Below the pieces are notes generated by a model. The model was not told where the DNA came from. It ran no database searches and saw only the letters and a list, made by a program, of their open reading frames with translations. From Scatosoma sp002474405 (GTDB taxonomy: Bacteria; Bacillota; Clostridia; Christensenellales; Borkfalkiaceae): DNA of 64,000 nt. The stretch spans positions 1-64,000 of the forward strand of contig CALAFO010000054.1 of the NCBI GenBank assembly GCA_937892545.1, given 5' to 3'. Below are positions 15,095 through 23,506 of this stretch, piece by piece; the first letter of the stretch is position 1; each line of letters starts with the position of its first letter. The translations under genes were made by a program, and so were the position numbers.

Positions 15095-16546
15095 TCACAG
15101 CAGCGGAAACAACACGTAAAATTCGCAGCCTTTTCCCGCTTCCGAATTCACGCCGTAACGGAAATTGTGCTTTTCCAGCACCGTTTTCACAATCGAAAGC
15201 CCCAGCCCGGAGCCCTTCACGGGGCGTTTATGCGCCTCTTTCGAACGGTAATACCGGTTCCATATATCGCGCAGTTCTTCCTTTTTCACGCCCGCGCCCG
15301 TATCTTTCACCGAAAACATAATCTCGTTTTCTTCCCGCCGCAAAGCCACGATCACCCGCTTGTCCGCGCCCGTATAATTCACGGCGTTGCCCACAAGATT
15401 ATAAATCACCTGCCCGATTTTCACGCGGTCCGCCTCGGTGTATAATCCGCGTTCGATATGCGTTTCGAACACATACCCCTGCGTTTCCGCAAGATACCCG
15501 AATTTTTCCAGCACCTGCGCCGTGAACGCCGATAAATCGAACGTCTCTTTTTTAATTTCGTTCACGCCCGAAGAGATTTTCGAAAGGTCCAGAACGTCCG
15601 TTACCAGCTCCGTCAGCCGGTCGGCTTCGTCGATAATCACCTGCGCGTGCTTTTCGCGCTTCACGGGGTCGCCGCCCGAAATTTCCTGTATCATCGAAGC
15701 GTACGCCTTAATCATCGTCAGCGGCGTTTTGAAATCGTGCGAAACGTTGGCAATCAGTTCTTTCTGCATCGAATCGGCTTTGGAAATTTCGTCGCGCGCG
15801 AAATTCAGCGTTTCCGCCAGCGCGTCCGTTTCCGCCCCGTACGAAGATTGTCCGCGGAAGTCCACCGAGAAATCCCCCGCCGCCAGCTGCTTCGCCTTTT
15901 CCGTCATCTCCGCCAGAGGTCGCACGAGGAATCCCGAAACCGTCGCCGAAATCACAAACGAAAGCACCAGCACAAACACCGCGATCAGCACCGTTCTGCC
16001 GTTCAGCTGCCGCATCATCGCGCTGTTGATATCCAGCCTGCGGCTCACCAGCAGATACCCGTCGTTCGTTACGCCCACGTATACGCCTTCCGCGTCCGTC
16101 TTGCCCAGTTCGAAAACGCTTCCGCCCTGCGCCCCGCCGTTTTTCAGCTTCTGTATCAGATCTTTCGCCGCGGCTTTCGCCCCGTCGCTGATAACGTCGC
16201 CGCCGGAAACGGGATAAATCACTTCCCCGTTCTCGTCAAGCAGCGCCGCGCAAACGTTGCGTTCCGAAGAAACGGCGCGGAAAAAATCGCTGGGGTCGCT
16301 CGCCGCGCCGAACCTGTCCGCCAGCCGCTCGTAATCCGCTTTCACCCCGCTGCCCGCCGTAAACGTTTCTTTCATCGCCGCGTTTTCGTACGATTGTTTC
16401 AGTGCCACGCTCTGCGATACGCCGAAAAGCAGAACGATCAATAAGGAAAAAGCCGTGAACACCGCCCACAGCACGAAATAAATACTTCTTTTTTCCTTGC
16501 CCTTTTTAGGCTTTCGCGGCGTTCCCGCCTTTCTCTTTTCCGGCAT
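15095..16546 (-). CDS. membrane sensor histidine kinase
   Basis: A 483-residue sensor. A very basic N-terminus (20 residues) is followed by membrane helix 1 (about 22-45), an extracytoplasmic sensor region (about 50-185), helix 2 (about 186-208) and a HAMP domain. The HisKA box is NVSHDFKTPLTMIKAY with phospho-acceptor H270. The ATPase domain has the N box QVIYNLVGNAVNYTG, the G1 box DTGAGV and the G2 box KGSGLGLSIV. It is encoded 60 bases after the OmpR-type regulator that should be its partner. The signal sensed is unknown. Confidence 0.93.
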   Translation of the reverse strand: MPEKRKAGTPRKPKKGKEKRSIYFVLWAVFTAFSLLIVLLFGVSQSVALKQSYENAAMKETFTAGSGVKADYERLADRFGAASDPSDFFRAVSSERNVCAALLDENGEVIYPVSGGDVISDGAKAAAKDLIQKLKNGGAQGGSVFELGKTDAEGVYVGVTNDGYLLVSRRLDINSAMMRQLNGRTVLIAVFVLVLSFVISATVSGFLVRPLAEMTEKAKQLAAGDFSVDFRGQSSYGAETDALAETLNFARDEISKADSMQKELIANVSHDFKTPLTMIKAYASMIQEISGGDPVKREKHAQVIIDEADRLTELVTDVLDLSKISSGVNEIKKETFDLSAFTAQVLEKFGYLAETQGYVFETHIERGLYTEADRVKIGQVIYNLVGNAVNYTGADKRVIVALRREENEIMFSVKDTGAGVKKEELRDIWNRYYRSKEAHKRPVKGSGLGLSIVKTVLEKHNFRYGVNSEAGKGCEFYVLFPLL

Positions 16547-16606
16547 CTTTCGCTTCCCGTCCGCCGCGCGTATCTCCCGCGGCGTTTTTCCTTTTTTCGG
16601 AACGCT

Positions 16607-17290
16607 TTACTGTTCCGCCGGCACTTCGAATTTATATCCGAGTCCGCGGAGCGTTACGATAAACTTTCTGTATTCTTTTAAATTCCCGCGCAGCATTTTC
16701 ACGTGCGTATCCACCGTGCGGTCGTCTCCGTAAAAATCGAATCCCCACACGTCGTACAGCAGCTTTTCCCGCGTCAGAGCCAACCCCTGATTGCGCACGA
16801 AATAAAACAAAAGCTCGTATTCTTTCGGGGTGAGCACCGCTTTTTCGCCGTCCACGTACACGTTTCTGCCCGCCATGTCGATTTCCAGCCCTTCGAATTT
16901 CAGCACGCGGTTTTCGTCCTCTTTCTTCTTCGCCGCCTTGCGCTTCGTAACGGCGTGAATCCGCGCCATCACCTCTTTGGGCGAAAACGGCTTCGTTACG
17001 TAATCGTCCACGCCGATTTCAAACGCAAACAGCTTGTCGTATTCCTCGCCGCGCGCGGAAAGCATAATCACGGGCACGTCCTTATCCTTGCGGATTTCTT
17101 TCACCGCGGAAAAACCGTCCAGCTTCGGCATCATCACGTCCATCAGAATCAGGTCGTAATCGTTTTCGCGGCATTTTTTCACCGCCTCCATGCCGTCCGC
17201 CGCCTCGTCCGCTTCGTTCCCTTCGAATTCCACGTATTCGCGCAGCACTCCGCGGATCATTTCCTCGTCGTCCACAATAAGTATCTTCAT
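16607..17290 (-). CDS. OmpR/PhoB-family response regulator
   Basis: A 227-residue regulator. The receiver domain has the acidic pair DD at 7-8, phospho-acceptor D51 in LILMDVMMP, and the conserved Lys in YVTKPF. The C-terminal winged helix has LTPKEYELLFYFVRNQG and DDRTVDTHVKMLRGNL. The start has CGGAGGGCG upstream. It precedes the sensor kinase on the same strand. The distal leader holds a perfect palindrome (17413-17429). Confidence 0.95.
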   Translation of the reverse strand: MKILIVDDEEMIRGVLREYVEFEGNEADEAADGMEAVKKCRENDYDLILMDVMMPKLDGFSAVKEIRKDKDVPVIMLSARGEEYDKLFAFEIGVDDYVTKPFSPKEVMARIHAVTKRKAAKKKEDENRVLKFEGLEIDMAGRNVYVDGEKAVLTPKEYELLFYFVRNQGLALTREKLLYDVWGFDFYGDDRTVDTHVKMLRGNLKEYRKFIVTLRGLGYKFEVPAEQ

Positions 17291-17412
17291 TTTTTCGCCC
17301 TCCGTACGTTTCGTCCGTCCGAAAACGCCGCAGACTCCGCCCGCCCGCTTTTCGGATCTGCTTTAATTATAAACACATTTATCGCGAAACGTAACACTTT
17401 ACAGTGAAAAAT

Positions 17413-17429
17413 AAGTGAAATTTTCACTT
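17413..17429. promoter_or_regulatory. palindrome upstream of the two-component genes
   Basis: AAGTGAAA, T, TTTCACTT is a perfect 17-base palindrome about 120 bases before the response regulator ATG, close to a CACTTTACAGTG stretch. It could be a regulator binding site; no protein can be assigned. Nothing else in 17291-17535 is clear, apart from a TATAAT box without a good -35. Confidence 0.35.
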
Positions 17430-17535
17430 TTTGAACGAATCCCGCCGATTTGTATACATTCCGCCCCCCGCGGCGCCCGGATTCGCGGCAGCCCTTCCCC
17501 GTTCCGATTCCCGCACCGCGCAAAATCATCGCATT

Positions 17536-18666
17536 TTATAAACGTACGCCGGCAAAACCCCGCTTTCCGCCCGTGTGCACGCCCGCCAGCACCCCCGTCT
17601 CCGGCAGAAGCGGCTCCCTGCGATTTCCGAAAAACGGCTCGTTCAGAAGGTCGGTCAAAAACTTCCGCCCGTCGATCAGCCGCTCGCAGAACAGATAATA
17701 CGCCAGAGAACCGGGCACGGCGTTGATCTCCCCCGCAAAAACGCCGCGATCGCTTACTAGAAAGTCCGCGCGCATCACGCCGAGCGTTTCCGCTCTGCGG
17801 TAAATTTCCCGCGTGTACGCCTGAATTTTCCGCGCCTGTTCCCCGCCCGGCGCAACTCTGCCCCCGTCGTTTTGTTTTTCCTGCAGATATTTTTCTCTGA
17901 ATCCGTACACGCCGCCGCCGAACGCCGTTTCGGGCTGCGACACGATAATTTCGCCTTTCTTTCTGTACGCCGCGCAGTTCACGTCCGCCTTGTTTTCGAG
18001 ATACGGTTCGAATATTAACTTTTCCCCGTACAAAAACGCCTCTTCCGCCGCCTTTTTCAGCGCCGATTCTTCATAAACCGTCGCAATGCCTATCGAAGAG
18101 CCGGAACATGCCGGTTTTACGATCAGCGGAAACCCCAGTTTTTTCGCTTCGTCAAACGCCGCTTCGCCCCGCCGCACGTACTCCTGCCGTTCCAGCGCTG
18201 CATACGGCAGCACGGGCACGCCGATTTCGCGGAGGAACAGCTTCGTCAGTTCCTTATCCATGCTGAAAGCGCACGCCGCCACGGAAGGCGAAGCGGAAGG
18301 AATGTTATACAGCTCGCACAGCGCGGCAATCCCGCCGTTTTCACCCGCGCCGCCGTGGCAGCAATTCAGCGCGACGGAAATTTTCACGCGCGATTTCGCC
18401 CGATGCTTTTTCGGCGGAACGATCAACAATTCGCCGCTTTGAAAAAAGCATTTCGAAAACGTATGTAACGGCAGCGGCTGTTCTTTGAAAACGTCCAGCG
18501 AGAACATTTCGGGCGAAGTATAAAATTCGCCGTCGGAATGAATATACACGGGCACCGCGCGGAACAGCGCCGGGTCAATCGTTTTCAGAGCAAGCACGCC
18601 CGTCAGCACCGAAATTTCCCGCTCCGCCGATTTTCCGCCGAAAAACACCGCCACGTTACGAACCAT
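17536..18666 (-). CDS. ddl: D-alanine--D-alanine ligase family protein
   Basis: A 376-residue ATP-grasp enzyme that makes D-Ala-D-Ala for peptidoglycan. The N-terminus VAVFFGGKSAEREISVLTG is the family signature. The ATP-binding segment is LGFPLIVKPACSGSSIGI, and metal ligands lie in VMRADFLVSDRGVFAGEIN. The usual NTxPGMT end of the active site reads INAVPGSLAYYLF, and the early HGxxGEDG segment reads CCHGGAGENG; these changes are mild but unusual. The start has GGAGG. The product feeds MurF, encoded upstream on the same strand with repeat copy B between them. Confidence 0.87.
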   Translation of the reverse strand: MVRNVAVFFGGKSAEREISVLTGVLALKTIDPALFRAVPVYIHSDGEFYTSPEMFSLDVFKEQPLPLHTFSKCFFQSGELLIVPPKKHRAKSRVKISVALNCCHGGAGENGGIAALCELYNIPSASPSVAACAFSMDKELTKLFLREIGVPVLPYAALERQEYVRRGEAAFDEAKKLGFPLIVKPACSGSSIGIATVYEESALKKAAEEAFLYGEKLIFEPYLENKADVNCAAYRKKGEIIVSQPETAFGGGVYGFREKYLQEKQNDGGRVAPGGEQARKIQAYTREIYRRAETLGVMRADFLVSDRGVFAGEINAVPGSLAYYLFCERLIDGRKFLTDLLNEPFFGNRREPLLPETGVLAGVHTGGKRGFAGVRL

Positions 18667-18768
18667 AAAAAAATACCTCCGCGTTTTGAAAATTTTTCCG
18701 CTTTGGTATTTCGAATGGTAGATTTGATGATTGCCGCCTAATTGCCGCTCTTCAGGTGCGCGCTCGAA

Positions 18769-18888
18769 GCATTTGAAGAATGGTGCAGGTTGCGAGCTTT
18801 ATCGAGTACGCCTGCAGCGAGTTTACTAAGCGTAAATGAGCAAAGGCTCACGCAGATGAAGCCGCAAGATGCGCCATTATGCAAATGC
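18769..18888 (+). repeat. 120-base inverted-end element, family 1, copy B
   Basis: Ends GCATTTGAAGAATGGTGCA and TGCGCCATTATGCAAATGC pair at 17 of 19 positions with one G-U. Compared with copy A, the sixth pair changes from C-G to T-A and a G-U becomes G-C, so pairing is kept. The internal TTTAC / GTAAA stem is kept while its five-base loop differs. The element ends one base before the murF TAA codon (18890-18892). The remaining part of 18667-18768 shows nothing else. Confidence 0.85.
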
Positions 18889-18889
18889 G

Positions 18890-20509
18890 TTAATATATAG
18901 CGGGCACGTCGTTCAAAAACAGCACCGCATCCCCCGCCGCAAGCAGCTCGCCCAGCAGCGGAATCACCTCGTCGCGCGTGCGGTAAATCCGCAGATTTTC
19001 CTCCTTGCCGCCCGCCGTCAGGTATCCCTCTTTCACCGCCTCGGCGCCCGCATGAATAAACACGCCGTCGAACGCCGCCAGTTTCGCCCCCAGCGGACGA
19101 TTGATCGCCTTATCTTCCAGCCCCGTTTCCACAATGCCGGGCGTTACCACGTACTTGCGCCCGCCGAACGCCGAAAGCACTTCCAGCGCCTGCGCCGCGC
19201 TTTTTTCGCTGGCGTTGTAGCCGTCGTCCAGCACGTACACGCCGTTTTCTTCCAGCAGCTGCAACCTGTGCGGCACCGGCTTCACCCGCGCCAGCCCCTT
19301 AAAAATTTCGTCCGCGCTTAAGCCCGCCTCCGCAGCGGCATATGCCGCTAACGCCGCGTTTTCCGCCGCCCCTCTGCCGAGAACGGACATTTCCACGCGC
19401 CGTTCCGCCGCCGTTCCGTTCGCGCACAAATTCAGCTTAAACGAGGTTTTCAGCGGAAATCCGCCCACGTCCGCCACCGCCCCTGCGGGAACGAACACAC
19501 ATTTTTTCATCTCTTCCGCCGAAAGCTTGTCGCCGAAATCCGCATACACTTCCGCCCCGCAAATCGCTTTCTTTTCCGCACGGTCGATTAAAATCTTCTT
19601 TTCCGCAAAAATCTCTTCCACGCCGCCGAACGTTTCCGAATGTTGCCTGCATACCCCCGTAAACACGCCGTAATCCACGGGGAATAAATCGCAAAGTTCT
19701 TTAATATCCCCCGTTTTCGCCGCACCCATCTCCGCGATGAACACTTCCGCGCCGTCAAATTCCTTGCTTTCCAGCGTCTTTGCAATGCCGAGCGGCGTAT
19801 TATACGATTCCGGCGTAGCGCACACGCGGTATTTTTCGCCGAGAATCGCGGCAAGCATGTTTTTCACGGACGTCTTTCCGTAACTTCCGGTAATCCCTAT
19901 CACGATGCAGCCGTTTTCTTTCGCCTTTTTCAGCTTTTCCGAAGCGCGCCGCACGTATCTTGCGTTTCTCGGCAATTCGAACGCGCACGAAACCGCGTTG
20001 GAAAGTTCGAACAACGGCGGCAGAAGCAAAGGCACCGCGCAGACGGGCAACAGCGAAAACAGCGGGTACATTCTGCCCGGAATCACCTGTTCCAGCGCCG
20101 AAAACACGGCGACGATCGCATATACCGCCACGGCAAGCACAAACGCGTGCAACGCCGCCAGCCGCTTTGCGCGCCCCGTGGACACGAACGGCACTTTCAA
20201 GGGCGATTTCGATTCCGTCAGGCAGAACAGCAACAAAAAAAACGTAAACGGCACCAAAGAAATCGTTTTTGCCATGCCCGCGCCGAGGAACGAAAAACAC
20301 AGCGAAAACAGCGCGCACGTCAGCGTCAGCATTAAAAACAGCAGACACAAACGGTTATACCACAAATTATCCCGCCGTTTCAGCCAGGCGCGGAATCGCG
20401 CGTTTTTATAGCCGCACTGCTGCATCGCGCCCAGCATACGTATGCCCGCCGCGAAATACAGCGCCGTAGATAACAGCGTTATCGCTATTCTGCCCAAAAG
20501 CTCACTCAT
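18890..20509 (-). CDS. murF: MurF-type Mur ligase with N-terminal membrane domain
   Basis: A 539-residue protein; MurF itself is usually about 450. Residues 1-170 carry about five hydrophobic helices joined by basic loops, then a linker. The Mur ligase part follows: ATP loop GITGSYGKTSVK at 205-216, FIAEMGAAKTGDI, HSETFGGVEEIFAEK, and the C-terminal domain with VLDDGYNASEKSAAQALE. MurF joins D-Ala-D-Ala to UDP-MurNAc-tripeptide in the cytoplasm; here it would be membrane-bound. It overlaps the upstream hydrolase gene by four bases (ATGA). Another membrane-linked Mur ligase function cannot be excluded. Confidence 0.85.
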   Translation of the reverse strand: MSELLGRIAITLLSTALYFAAGIRMLGAMQQCGYKNARFRAWLKRRDNLWYNRLCLLFLMLTLTCALFSLCFSFLGAGMAKTISLVPFTFFLLLFCLTESKSPLKVPFVSTGRAKRLAALHAFVLAVAVYAIVAVFSALEQVIPGRMYPLFSLLPVCAVPLLLPPLFELSNAVSCAFELPRNARYVRRASEKLKKAKENGCIVIGITGSYGKTSVKNMLAAILGEKYRVCATPESYNTPLGIAKTLESKEFDGAEVFIAEMGAAKTGDIKELCDLFPVDYGVFTGVCRQHSETFGGVEEIFAEKKILIDRAEKKAICGAEVYADFGDKLSAEEMKKCVFVPAGAVADVGGFPLKTSFKLNLCANGTAAERRVEMSVLGRGAAENAALAAYAAAEAGLSADEIFKGLARVKPVPHRLQLLEENGVYVLDDGYNASEKSAAQALEVLSAFGGRKYVVTPGIVETGLEDKAINRPLGAKLAAFDGVFIHAGAEAVKEGYLTAGGKEENLRIYRTRDEVIPLLGELLAAGDAVLFLNDVPAIY

Positions 20510-21222
20510 CCGAAAAACTCCTCCGCAGCCAACGTAAAATCCGCCGCGTTTTCGGCAAAGGCAAAATGCCCGCCCTTGATATATTTCAATCCGCCCCGCG
20601 GCAGAATCGCCGCGTACTCCTCCGCTTCCGCCGCCGTAGTAACGGTATCTTCCGTCCCTTCGATCACCAGCGCCCGCGGCGAAAACTTCGCGATATCCCC
20701 GCGCAGATCTTCGTTCACTATCTTTTTATAACTCTCTTTCATCACGGGCGAAAGACTTCGGTATTCCTCGCTTCCGAACTTCCGCTCCGCCAACGCGGGA
20801 AACCATTTTTTCACCGCCCTGTACGCCTTCACTTTCAGCCGGTATTTCCACGTCCGCCGCGGCAACAATCCCGCAGGTCCCGTAAAAATCGTTTTGTCGA
20901 AAATCTCTTTCCCGAAAGGCGCAACCGATTGCATCTTCACCGCCACCCTGCATCCGAACGAATGCGCGATACAGTACGGTTTTTCAATGCCCAGCAGACG
21001 AAACGCCTCGCCCGTCCACGCCGCGTAATCGCTCACCGAAAACGGCGACGGAAGCGGCGCGCTCTGCCCGAACCCGCAAAAATCGAACGCCGTAACGCGG
21101 TAACGCGCCGAAAAATAATCGAGAAACGGCAAAAACGCTTCTTTCGAGGAAAGATACCCGTGCAGAAACACCAGATCTTTCCCCTCGCCTTTGCGGATAA
21201 AAGAAACGTCCTCTTTTCTCAA
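20506..21222 (-). CDS. alpha/beta hydrolase
   Basis: A 238-residue protein with the alpha/beta fold: oxyanion segment VFLHGYLSSKE, nucleophile Ser in AHSFGCRV, acid in VIEGTEDTV and His in KGGHFAFAEN. The start is a TTG overlapping the end of rimI. It has no signal peptide, so it is cytoplasmic. It is locked between rimI and murF with overlaps on both sides, so its expression is tied to tRNA modification and wall synthesis genes. Substrate unknown. Confidence 0.85.
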   Translation of the reverse strand: MRKEDVSFIRKGEGKDLVFLHGYLSSKEAFLPFLDYFSARYRVTAFDFCGFGQSAPLPSPFSVSDYAAWTGEAFRLLGIEKPYCIAHSFGCRVAVKMQSVAPFGKEIFDKTIFTGPAGLLPRRTWKYRLKVKAYRAVKKWFPALAERKFGSEEYRSLSPVMKESYKKIVNEDLRGDIAKFSPRALVIEGTEDTVTTAAEAEEYAAILPRGGLKYIKGGHFAFAENAADFTLAAEEFFG

Positions 21223-21223
21223 T

Positions 21224-21712
21224 TCACAGCGCCTCCCCGTTCGCCTCCGCCCGCTTCGCCTCTTCGGGCGGAAACAGCCGTTTGCTCATCACAAACGCGT
21301 CCTCGCCGTCCGGGTAATATTTCCTGCGAACGCGCAATTTTCTATACCCTCTGCTTTCGTACAGGGCAATCGCCGCCGCGTTTCCCACGCGCACTTCTAA
21401 AAACGCGCGTATCGCGCCGCGTTTTTCCGCCTCGCTTTCCGCCAGTTTCAGAAGCTCCCCGCCGATGCCGCGCCGCCGATAGCTTTCTTTCACGGCGATG
21501 TCGTCCGTCTCCGCGTCCTCGTACACCGCCGTTGCAAGCGCGTACCCCACGGGCGTTTCCCCGTCGAACGCGCCGAACCCGATGAAAAATTCCGAACCGA
21601 ACGCCCCCGCAAGCATGGCTTCCGACCACGGATCGGAAAAGCACTCCCGCTCCAGTTTTTCCACGGCGGCAACGTCTTTTTTCGTCAGCCGCCTGTAGGT
21701 AATCCCGCTCAT
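21224..21712 (-). CDS. rimI: ribosomal-protein-alanine N-acetyltransferase RimI
   Basis: A 162-residue GNAT protein. CFSDPWSEAML and the acetyl-CoA loop VKESYRRRGIGGELL, then EVRVGNAAAIALYESRGYRKLRVRRKYY match RimI closely. It acetylates the N-terminus of ribosomal protein S18 in model bacteria. The ATG at 21712 overlaps the tsaB stop in ATGA; an in-frame upstream extension inside tsaB is Arg-rich and unlike the family. The order tsaE-tsaB-rimI is common; tsaD, often next, is not here. Confidence 0.92.
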   Translation of the reverse strand: MSGITYRRLTKKDVAAVEKLERECFSDPWSEAMLAGAFGSEFFIGFGAFDGETPVGYALATAVYEDAETDDIAVKESYRRRGIGGELLKLAESEAEKRGAIRAFLEVRVGNAAAIALYESRGYRKLRVRRKYYPDGEDAFVMSKRLFPPEEAKRAEANGEAL

Positions 21713-22386
21713 TTTTCCGCCCCGGCGTCGCCGTCCGCAAGCTTTTTCGCGGCGCGTTCGTCCTTTTCTATCTCCGCCTGACATTTCCGTATATACAGCG
21801 CGGCGGGCTCTTTGAAGTTCTCTTCGTTTTCCGCCAGCTTCTCCGCTTCGGCGGCAAGCGCCTTTGCGGGATCGATTCGTTCGCAGGGCAGGTCCGCGGG
21901 CAGAAAATCCGTGTTTTCCAGCGCGCGCAGTTCATACCCCTGCGCCGCCAGCGCGCGCAGCTCCTCTTCCGGGATATACGAAGGCGGCAACGTCTCTTCG
22001 CCCGCCTCGTTATAGCCGCAGGCATAATAATGCGCGTGCAGCGCGTCGCACAGGCAGAGGATTTTCTTTCCTTCCCCATTATATGCCGCGCAGCCGAAGG
22101 TGGTTACGGGAAGAATCTTTTTCCCCGCGGCAAGCGCAAACCCTTTCATCGTCGCAATGCCGATGCGGATGCCCGTAAACGAACCCGCCCCCACCGAGCA
22201 CGCGAAAAAATCCATCTCCGCGGGAGTCGCTCCCGCTTCTTTAAACAGCTTGTCCGCCGCGGGCATCAGTTCGGAAGAATGGCGCATCGCGCAGTCGTCT
22301 TTGAAATATTCGTATTTTTTGCCGCGGTAGCAAAGCACCGCGCATAAGTATTTCGAAGCGGTATCCGCCGCAAGATAATTTTTCAA
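21709..22386 (-). CDS. tsaB: tRNA threonylcarbamoyladenosine biosynthesis protein TsaB
   Basis: A 225-residue TsaD partner needed for t6A37 in ANN-decoding tRNAs. The ASKHA fold start (LAADTASKYLCAVL), RHSSELMPA and VGAGSFTGIRIGIATMKGFA are the TsaB signatures. The start is TTG overlapping the tsaE TGA. The C-terminal 40 residues are charged and variable. Confidence 0.92.
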   Translation of the reverse strand: MKNYLAADTASKYLCAVLCYRGKKYEYFKDDCAMRHSSELMPAADKLFKEAGATPAEMDFFACSVGAGSFTGIRIGIATMKGFALAAGKKILPVTTFGCAAYNGEGKKILCLCDALHAHYYACGYNEAGEETLPPSYIPEEELRALAAQGYELRALENTDFLPADLPCERIDPAKALAAEAEKLAENEENFKEPAALYIRKCQAEIEKDERAAKKLADGDAGAEK

Positions 22387-22784
22387 AATTCTATCTCCCT
22401 GGCGTTTTCGCCGATTTTTTTAATGGAAACGCGTTTGCAGTTTCCGGGCAGCAGCGGGGCAATGTTCTGCCACCACTCCACCACGCAGATACCGCCCATA
22501 TCGAAGTAATCGGCAAGCCCCAGCCGCTCCGCCTGTTCGGGCGTTTCTATGCGGTAGCAATCGTAATGGAACAGCCTGCCGTCGTAATCGTTCATGTACG
22601 CGTACGTCGGGCTCGTGGGCTGTTCCGAAATGCCCAGTCCCGCGGCAAGCCCCTGCACGAACACCGTCTTGCCCGCGCCCATTTCGCCGTCCAGCAGCAG
22701 CACGTCGCCGCCGCGGAGCTTCGCCGCGTAGTTTTTTGCAAATTCGCGCGTCTGCTCCGCGCTTTCCGAGATAAATTTCGCCAT
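22383..22784 (-). CDS. tsaE: tRNA threonylcarbamoyladenosine biosynthesis ATPase TsaE
   Basis: A 133-residue ATPase with Walker A GEMGAGKTVFVQGLA, then SPTYAYMNDY and LFHYDCYR, the conserved TsaE segments, and VVEWWQN near the end. It works with TsaB and TsaD in t6A formation. It is the first gene of a unit tsaE-tsaB-rimI-hydrolase-murF in which each gene overlaps or nearly touches the next, driven by the promoter at 22791-22819. Confidence 0.95.
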   Translation of the reverse strand: MAKFISESAEQTREFAKNYAAKLRGGDVLLLDGEMGAGKTVFVQGLAAGLGISEQPTSPTYAYMNDYDGRLFHYDCYRIETPEQAERLGLADYFDMGGICVVEWWQNIAPLLPGNCKRVSIKKIGENAREIEF

Positions 22785-22790
22785 AGCTTT

Positions 22791-22819
22791 ATTATACTAC
22801 CCGCGCGGCGATTTGGCAA
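22791..22819 (-). promoter_or_regulatory. sigma-A promoter for the tsaE-tsaB-rimI-hydrolase-murF unit
   Basis: Minus strand TTGCCA, 17 bases, TATAAT. The -10 box ends only six bases before the ATG, so the transcript should be nearly leaderless or the gene may start further in. Confidence 0.75.
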
Positions 22820-22922
22820 GAATTTTTCGCTTTTTTACGCCTGTTTTTCGTTTCCGCCGTTGTTTTTTTCTTCCTTTTCCTGCGGATTCTGCTTTTTATC
22901 GCGGTTTTTTTCTGCGTTCCGC

Positions 22923-22951
22923 TTGCTTTTAACGCCTGTTTTTGGTATAAT
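22923..22951 (+). promoter_or_regulatory. sigma-A promoter for the GNAT gene
   Basis: Plus strand TTGCTT, 17 bases, TATAAT, about 45 bases before the ATG at 22997, which has AAAGAGGC as ribosome site. Confidence 0.75.
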
Positions 22952-22996
22952 TTTCGCAATAAATCATGCGTTTTCACGCAAAAAAGAGGCAAAAAT

Positions 22997-23506
22997 ATGA
23001 TACGTTTCGTCTTTCCCGAAGAAAAAAACGAGCGCGACGTGCTTGCGTTTTACGCCGCGTTCAAAGCCGCGGGCGAAGATTGCATAGGCTGCAAAAACGG
23101 CGATAACTATCCCGTGTGGCTGGAAGAAATGCAAAACCGCCGCGCGGGGAAAAACCTGCCCGCGGGGTACGTGCGCGAAAATTTTTACCTTTGCTATCTC
23201 GGCGATACGCTCGCGGGCGTGTTCAGTTTGAAATTCGATTTGACGCCTTATCTTTTTTCTTACGGCGGACACGTCGGCTACGCGGTGGCGCCCGCTTTCA
23301 GAAACCGCGGCTGCGCCACGGAAATTTTAAAACAAGGAACGGTCCTCGCCAAAGAGCTCGGTTTTGAAAAACTTCTGCTTGTGTGCGACGAGGATAACGT
23401 CGCTTCGGAAAAAGTGATTTTAAAAAACGGCGGCGTTTTCGAAAATAAATTGTTCGACGAAGAAGAAAACGTATTCGTCAAACGTTTCTGGATTGATCTC
23501 CGCTGA
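22997..23506 (+). CDS. GNAT family N-acetyltransferase
   Basis: A 169-residue acetyltransferase. HVGYAVAPAFRNRGCATEILKQ is the acetyl-CoA-binding motif (the usual RGxG reads RGCA), and LLVCDEDNVASEKVILKNGGVFEN is the C-terminal GNAT pattern seen in small-molecule acetyltransferases of this subgroup. Substrate unknown. It stands alone on the plus strand, and its end overlaps by 29 bases the end of the convergent ribU gene. Confidence 0.85.
   Translation: MIRFVFPEEKNERDVLAFYAAFKAAGEDCIGCKNGDNYPVWLEEMQNRRAGKNLPAGYVRENFYLCYLGDTLAGVFSLKFDLTPYLFSYGGHVGYAVAPAFRNRGCATEILKQGTVLAKELGFEKLLLVCDEDNVASEKVILKNGGVFENKLFDEEENVFVKRFWIDLR

Noticed and set aside
18818..18832. TTTACTAAGCGTAAA as a third LacI-type operator
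   Set aside because: Spacing between half-sites is five, not four, and it is the internal hairpin of the 120-base element.
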